DNA of 64,000 bases, from the NCBI RefSeq assembly GCF_001905095.1, contig NZ_LWLS01000084.1, positions 1 to 64,000 on the forward strand. Reading direction: 5' to 3'. Shown piece by piece: positions 62,550-64,000 of this stretch. Made by a program: the position numbers and the translations under genes. This DNA comes from Micromonospora sp. CB01531 (GTDB taxonomy: Bacteria; Actinomycetota; Actinomycetes; Mycobacteriales; Micromonosporaceae). Below the pieces are notes generated by a model. That model did not search any database and was not told the DNA's origin. It saw only the letters and a list, made by a program, of their open reading frames with translations. The stretch's first letter is position 1; each line of letters opens with the position of its first letter.

Positions 62550-64000
62550 ATGAAGGCTCGACTCGTCACCGCGTTCGTTCTGATGGCCGCTCTGGCGACC
62601 ACCGTCCTGCCGCTCCCCGTCCAGGCCTCCGCCGCGCCTGTGGACCCGCCCACCGCCGCCGAGCACGGCTGGGTCACCTCGACTTTGCGGCACATGAGCC
62701 TGGAGCAGAAGGTCGGCCAGCTCTTTTCCACCTACGTCTACGGCGCTGACGCCGCCGAGCCCACGGCCGCCGACCGGGCCGCCAACCGGGCCGCGTTCGG
62801 CGTCGAGACGCCGGCCGAGGTCATCGACCGGTTCCACCTCGGCGGCGTCATCTACTTCTCCTGGTCGCACAACCTGGACAGCCCCCGGCAGATCGCAACA
62901 CTGTCCAACGGGCTCCAGCGGGCCGCCCTCGCTGACGGCGCCAAGAGTCGAGTGCCGCTGCTCATCTCCACGGATCAGGAACAGGGCGTAGTGCTGCGGA
63001 TGCCGGCCCCCGCCGCGCAGTTCCCCGGGGCTATGGCCCTGGGCGCCGGGCGGTCGCCCGAGGCCGCGTACACGGCGGCGGAGATCACCGGACGGGAGCT
63101 GCGGGCCGTCGGCGTCCGCCAGCCCTACGCGCCGATCGCCGACGTCAACATCAACCCGGGCAACCCGGTGATCGGCGTACGGTCCTTCGGCGCCGACCCC
63201 GCCCTGGTGGCCGAGCTGACCGCCGCACAGGTCGGCGGCTTCCAGGACGGCGCTGGCGTGACCGCGGTGGCGAAACACTTCCCCGGCCACGGCGACACGG
63301 CGGACGACAGCCACACCGGCCTGCCGGTGATCGACCACAACCGGGCGGAGTGGGACCGGATCGACGCGCCGCCGTTCCGGCGGGCGATCGACGCGGGCGT
63401 CGAGTCGATCATGACCGCCCACATCGTGGTGCCCGCGCTCGACCCGTCCGGCGACCCCGCGACATTGTCGCCGGCGGTTCTCACCGGCGTGCTGCGCGGT
63501 GAACTGGGCTTCCGGGGAGTCATCGTCACCGACGCGCTGAACATGGCCGCCGTGCGCAAGAAGTACGGCGACGACCGGGTACCCGTGTTGGCGCTCAAGG
63601 CCGGCACCGACCAGCTCCTGATGCCGCCGGACCTCCAGCTGGCGCGGGATGCGGTGCTGCGGGCCGTCGCCACCGGCGAACTCACCGAGCGGCGCATCGA
63701 CGAGTCAGTCCGGCGCATCCTCGCCATGAAGTACCGGCAAGGGCTGGCCGGGTCGCCGCTGGTCGATGTCGACGAGGCGGTACGGACGGTCGGCGCGCCC
63801 CAGCACATCGCCGCCGTCGCCCGGGTGACCGACGCGACCCTCACCGCGGTCCGTAACGACGCCGGGCTGCTGCCGCTGGCCCACGCGAACCGGTCGGTGC
63901 TGGTCACCGGTTGGAACAGTGCCGCCTTCGCGCCGATCGCGACGGTCGCGCACGGGTTCACCGCCCGCGGTGCGCGAGCCACCGCCCAGCCCGCGACCCT
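62550..64000 (+). CDS. secreted GH3 beta-N-acetylglucosaminidase (NagZ-like), runs off window
   Basis: The first 483 or so residues of an exported GH3 enzyme. The signal peptide ends near VQASAAP. The barrel has FHLGGVIYFSW, STDQEQGVVLRMPAP, and the NagZ-type loop KHFPGHGDTADDSHTGLP, whose Asp/His pair marks N-acetylglucosaminidases. The nucleophile Asp is in VIVTDALNMAAV. After MKYRQGL a second alpha/beta domain begins (NDAGLLPLAHANRSVLVTG), and the frame is still open at the window end. It probably removes GlcNAc from peptidoglycan or chitin fragments outside the cell. The ATG follows GAGAGG. Confidence 0.92.
   Translation, partial: MKARLVTAFVLMAALATTVLPLPVQASAAPVDPPTAAEHGWVTSTLRHMSLEQKVGQLFSTYVYGADAAEPTAADRAANRAAFGVETPAEVIDRFHLGGVIYFSWSHNLDSPRQIATLSNGLQRAALADGAKSRVPLLISTDQEQGVVLRMPAPAAQFPGAMALGAGRSPEAAYTAAEITGRELRAVGVRQPYAPIADVNINPGNPVIGVRSFGADPALVAELTAAQVGGFQDGAGVTAVAKHFPGHGDTADDSHTGLPVIDHNRAEWDRIDAPPFRRAIDAGVESIMTAHIVVPALDPSGDPATLSPAVLTGVLRGELGFRGVIVTDALNMAAVRKKYGDDRVPVLALKAGTDQLLMPPDLQLARDAVLRAVATGELTERRIDESVRRILAMKYRQGLAGSPLVDVDEAVRTVGAPQHIAAVARVTDATLTAVRNDAGLLPLAHANRSVLVTGWNSAAFAPIATVAHGFTARGARATAQPAT

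Noticed and set aside
1..64000. tRNA, rRNA, CRISPR arrays, phage or intact insertion sequences
   Set aside because: None was found by eye; only one IS110-type remnant was seen, and repeats were limited to operator-like palindromes and hairpins.

Overview
The window is high-GC actinomycete DNA. Starts are often GTG, genes are packed tightly with 1-8 base overlaps, and there are many secreted glycoside hydrolases with discoidin or ricin-type carbohydrate-binding modules. The two-component and TetR/LysR/MarR/IclR/AraC regulators also fit. The protein style suggests Micromonosporaceae (Micromonospora-like), but this is inference from gene content, not a taxonomic assignment. No rRNA, tRNA, CRISPR array or intact mobile element was seen.

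Layout. 0-5 kb: a 5'-damaged alpha/beta hydrolase, a NarL-type sensor kinase/response regulator pair, an NmrA-like NAD(P)-binding protein and a CapA-type lipoprotein. 5-26 kb: a secreted-enzyme region with a GH84 beta-N-acetylglucosaminidase, an M36 metallopeptidase, a GH5 glycosidase with a CBM13 lectin, a GH78 alpha-L-rhamnosidase and a GDSL esterase. These are interleaved with a TetR/quinone-oxidoreductase pair controlled by twin palindromes, a BBE-type flavin oxidase whose Tat signal is out of frame, and decayed fragments (IS110-type transposase, methyltransferase). 26-36 kb: AraC and GlxA regulators, two RibD/DHFR-like reductases, DJ-1/PfpI proteins (one membrane-anchored with two DJ-1-like domains), SnoaL, VOC and DUF899 proteins, and a sarcosine/N-methyltryptophan-oxidase-like enzyme.

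36.8-54.9 kb is the most interesting part: about 18 kb of co-directional, often translationally coupled genes that look like one uncharacterised catabolic island. It holds an old-yellow-enzyme-type Fe-S/FMN/FAD reductase, a SAM methyltransferase, an unrecognised 103-residue protein, a SnoaL-like protein, a complete nitrate/taurine-type ABC importer, an SDR, an M20-family protein lacking key active-site residues, an alpha/beta-hydrolase lacking the Ser nucleophile and the catalytic His, an OsmC protein and an EamA transporter. An IclR regulator follows, with a palindrome just downstream, then a class III CoA-transferase, a cyclase-family metallohydrolase, an MmgE/PrpD enzyme, an intact dihydropyrimidinase-type amidohydrolase and a CitE-type lyase. 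A reasonable reading is import, reductive or methyl-group processing, ring opening, CoA activation, then dehydration/hydration and retro-aldol cleavage of a cyclic, probably nitrogen-containing, acid. The substrate is unknown.

55-64 kb: small conserved proteins, a DJ-1 protein, a divergent MFS/MarR pair with a palindrome between them, a D-amino-acid-oxidase-like gene divergent from a frameshifted LysR regulator, a Tat-exported zinc amidase with peptidoglycan-binding repeats, and the start of a secreted GH3 beta-N-acetylglucosaminidase that runs off the window. With GH84, these point to amino-sugar and cell-wall turnover.
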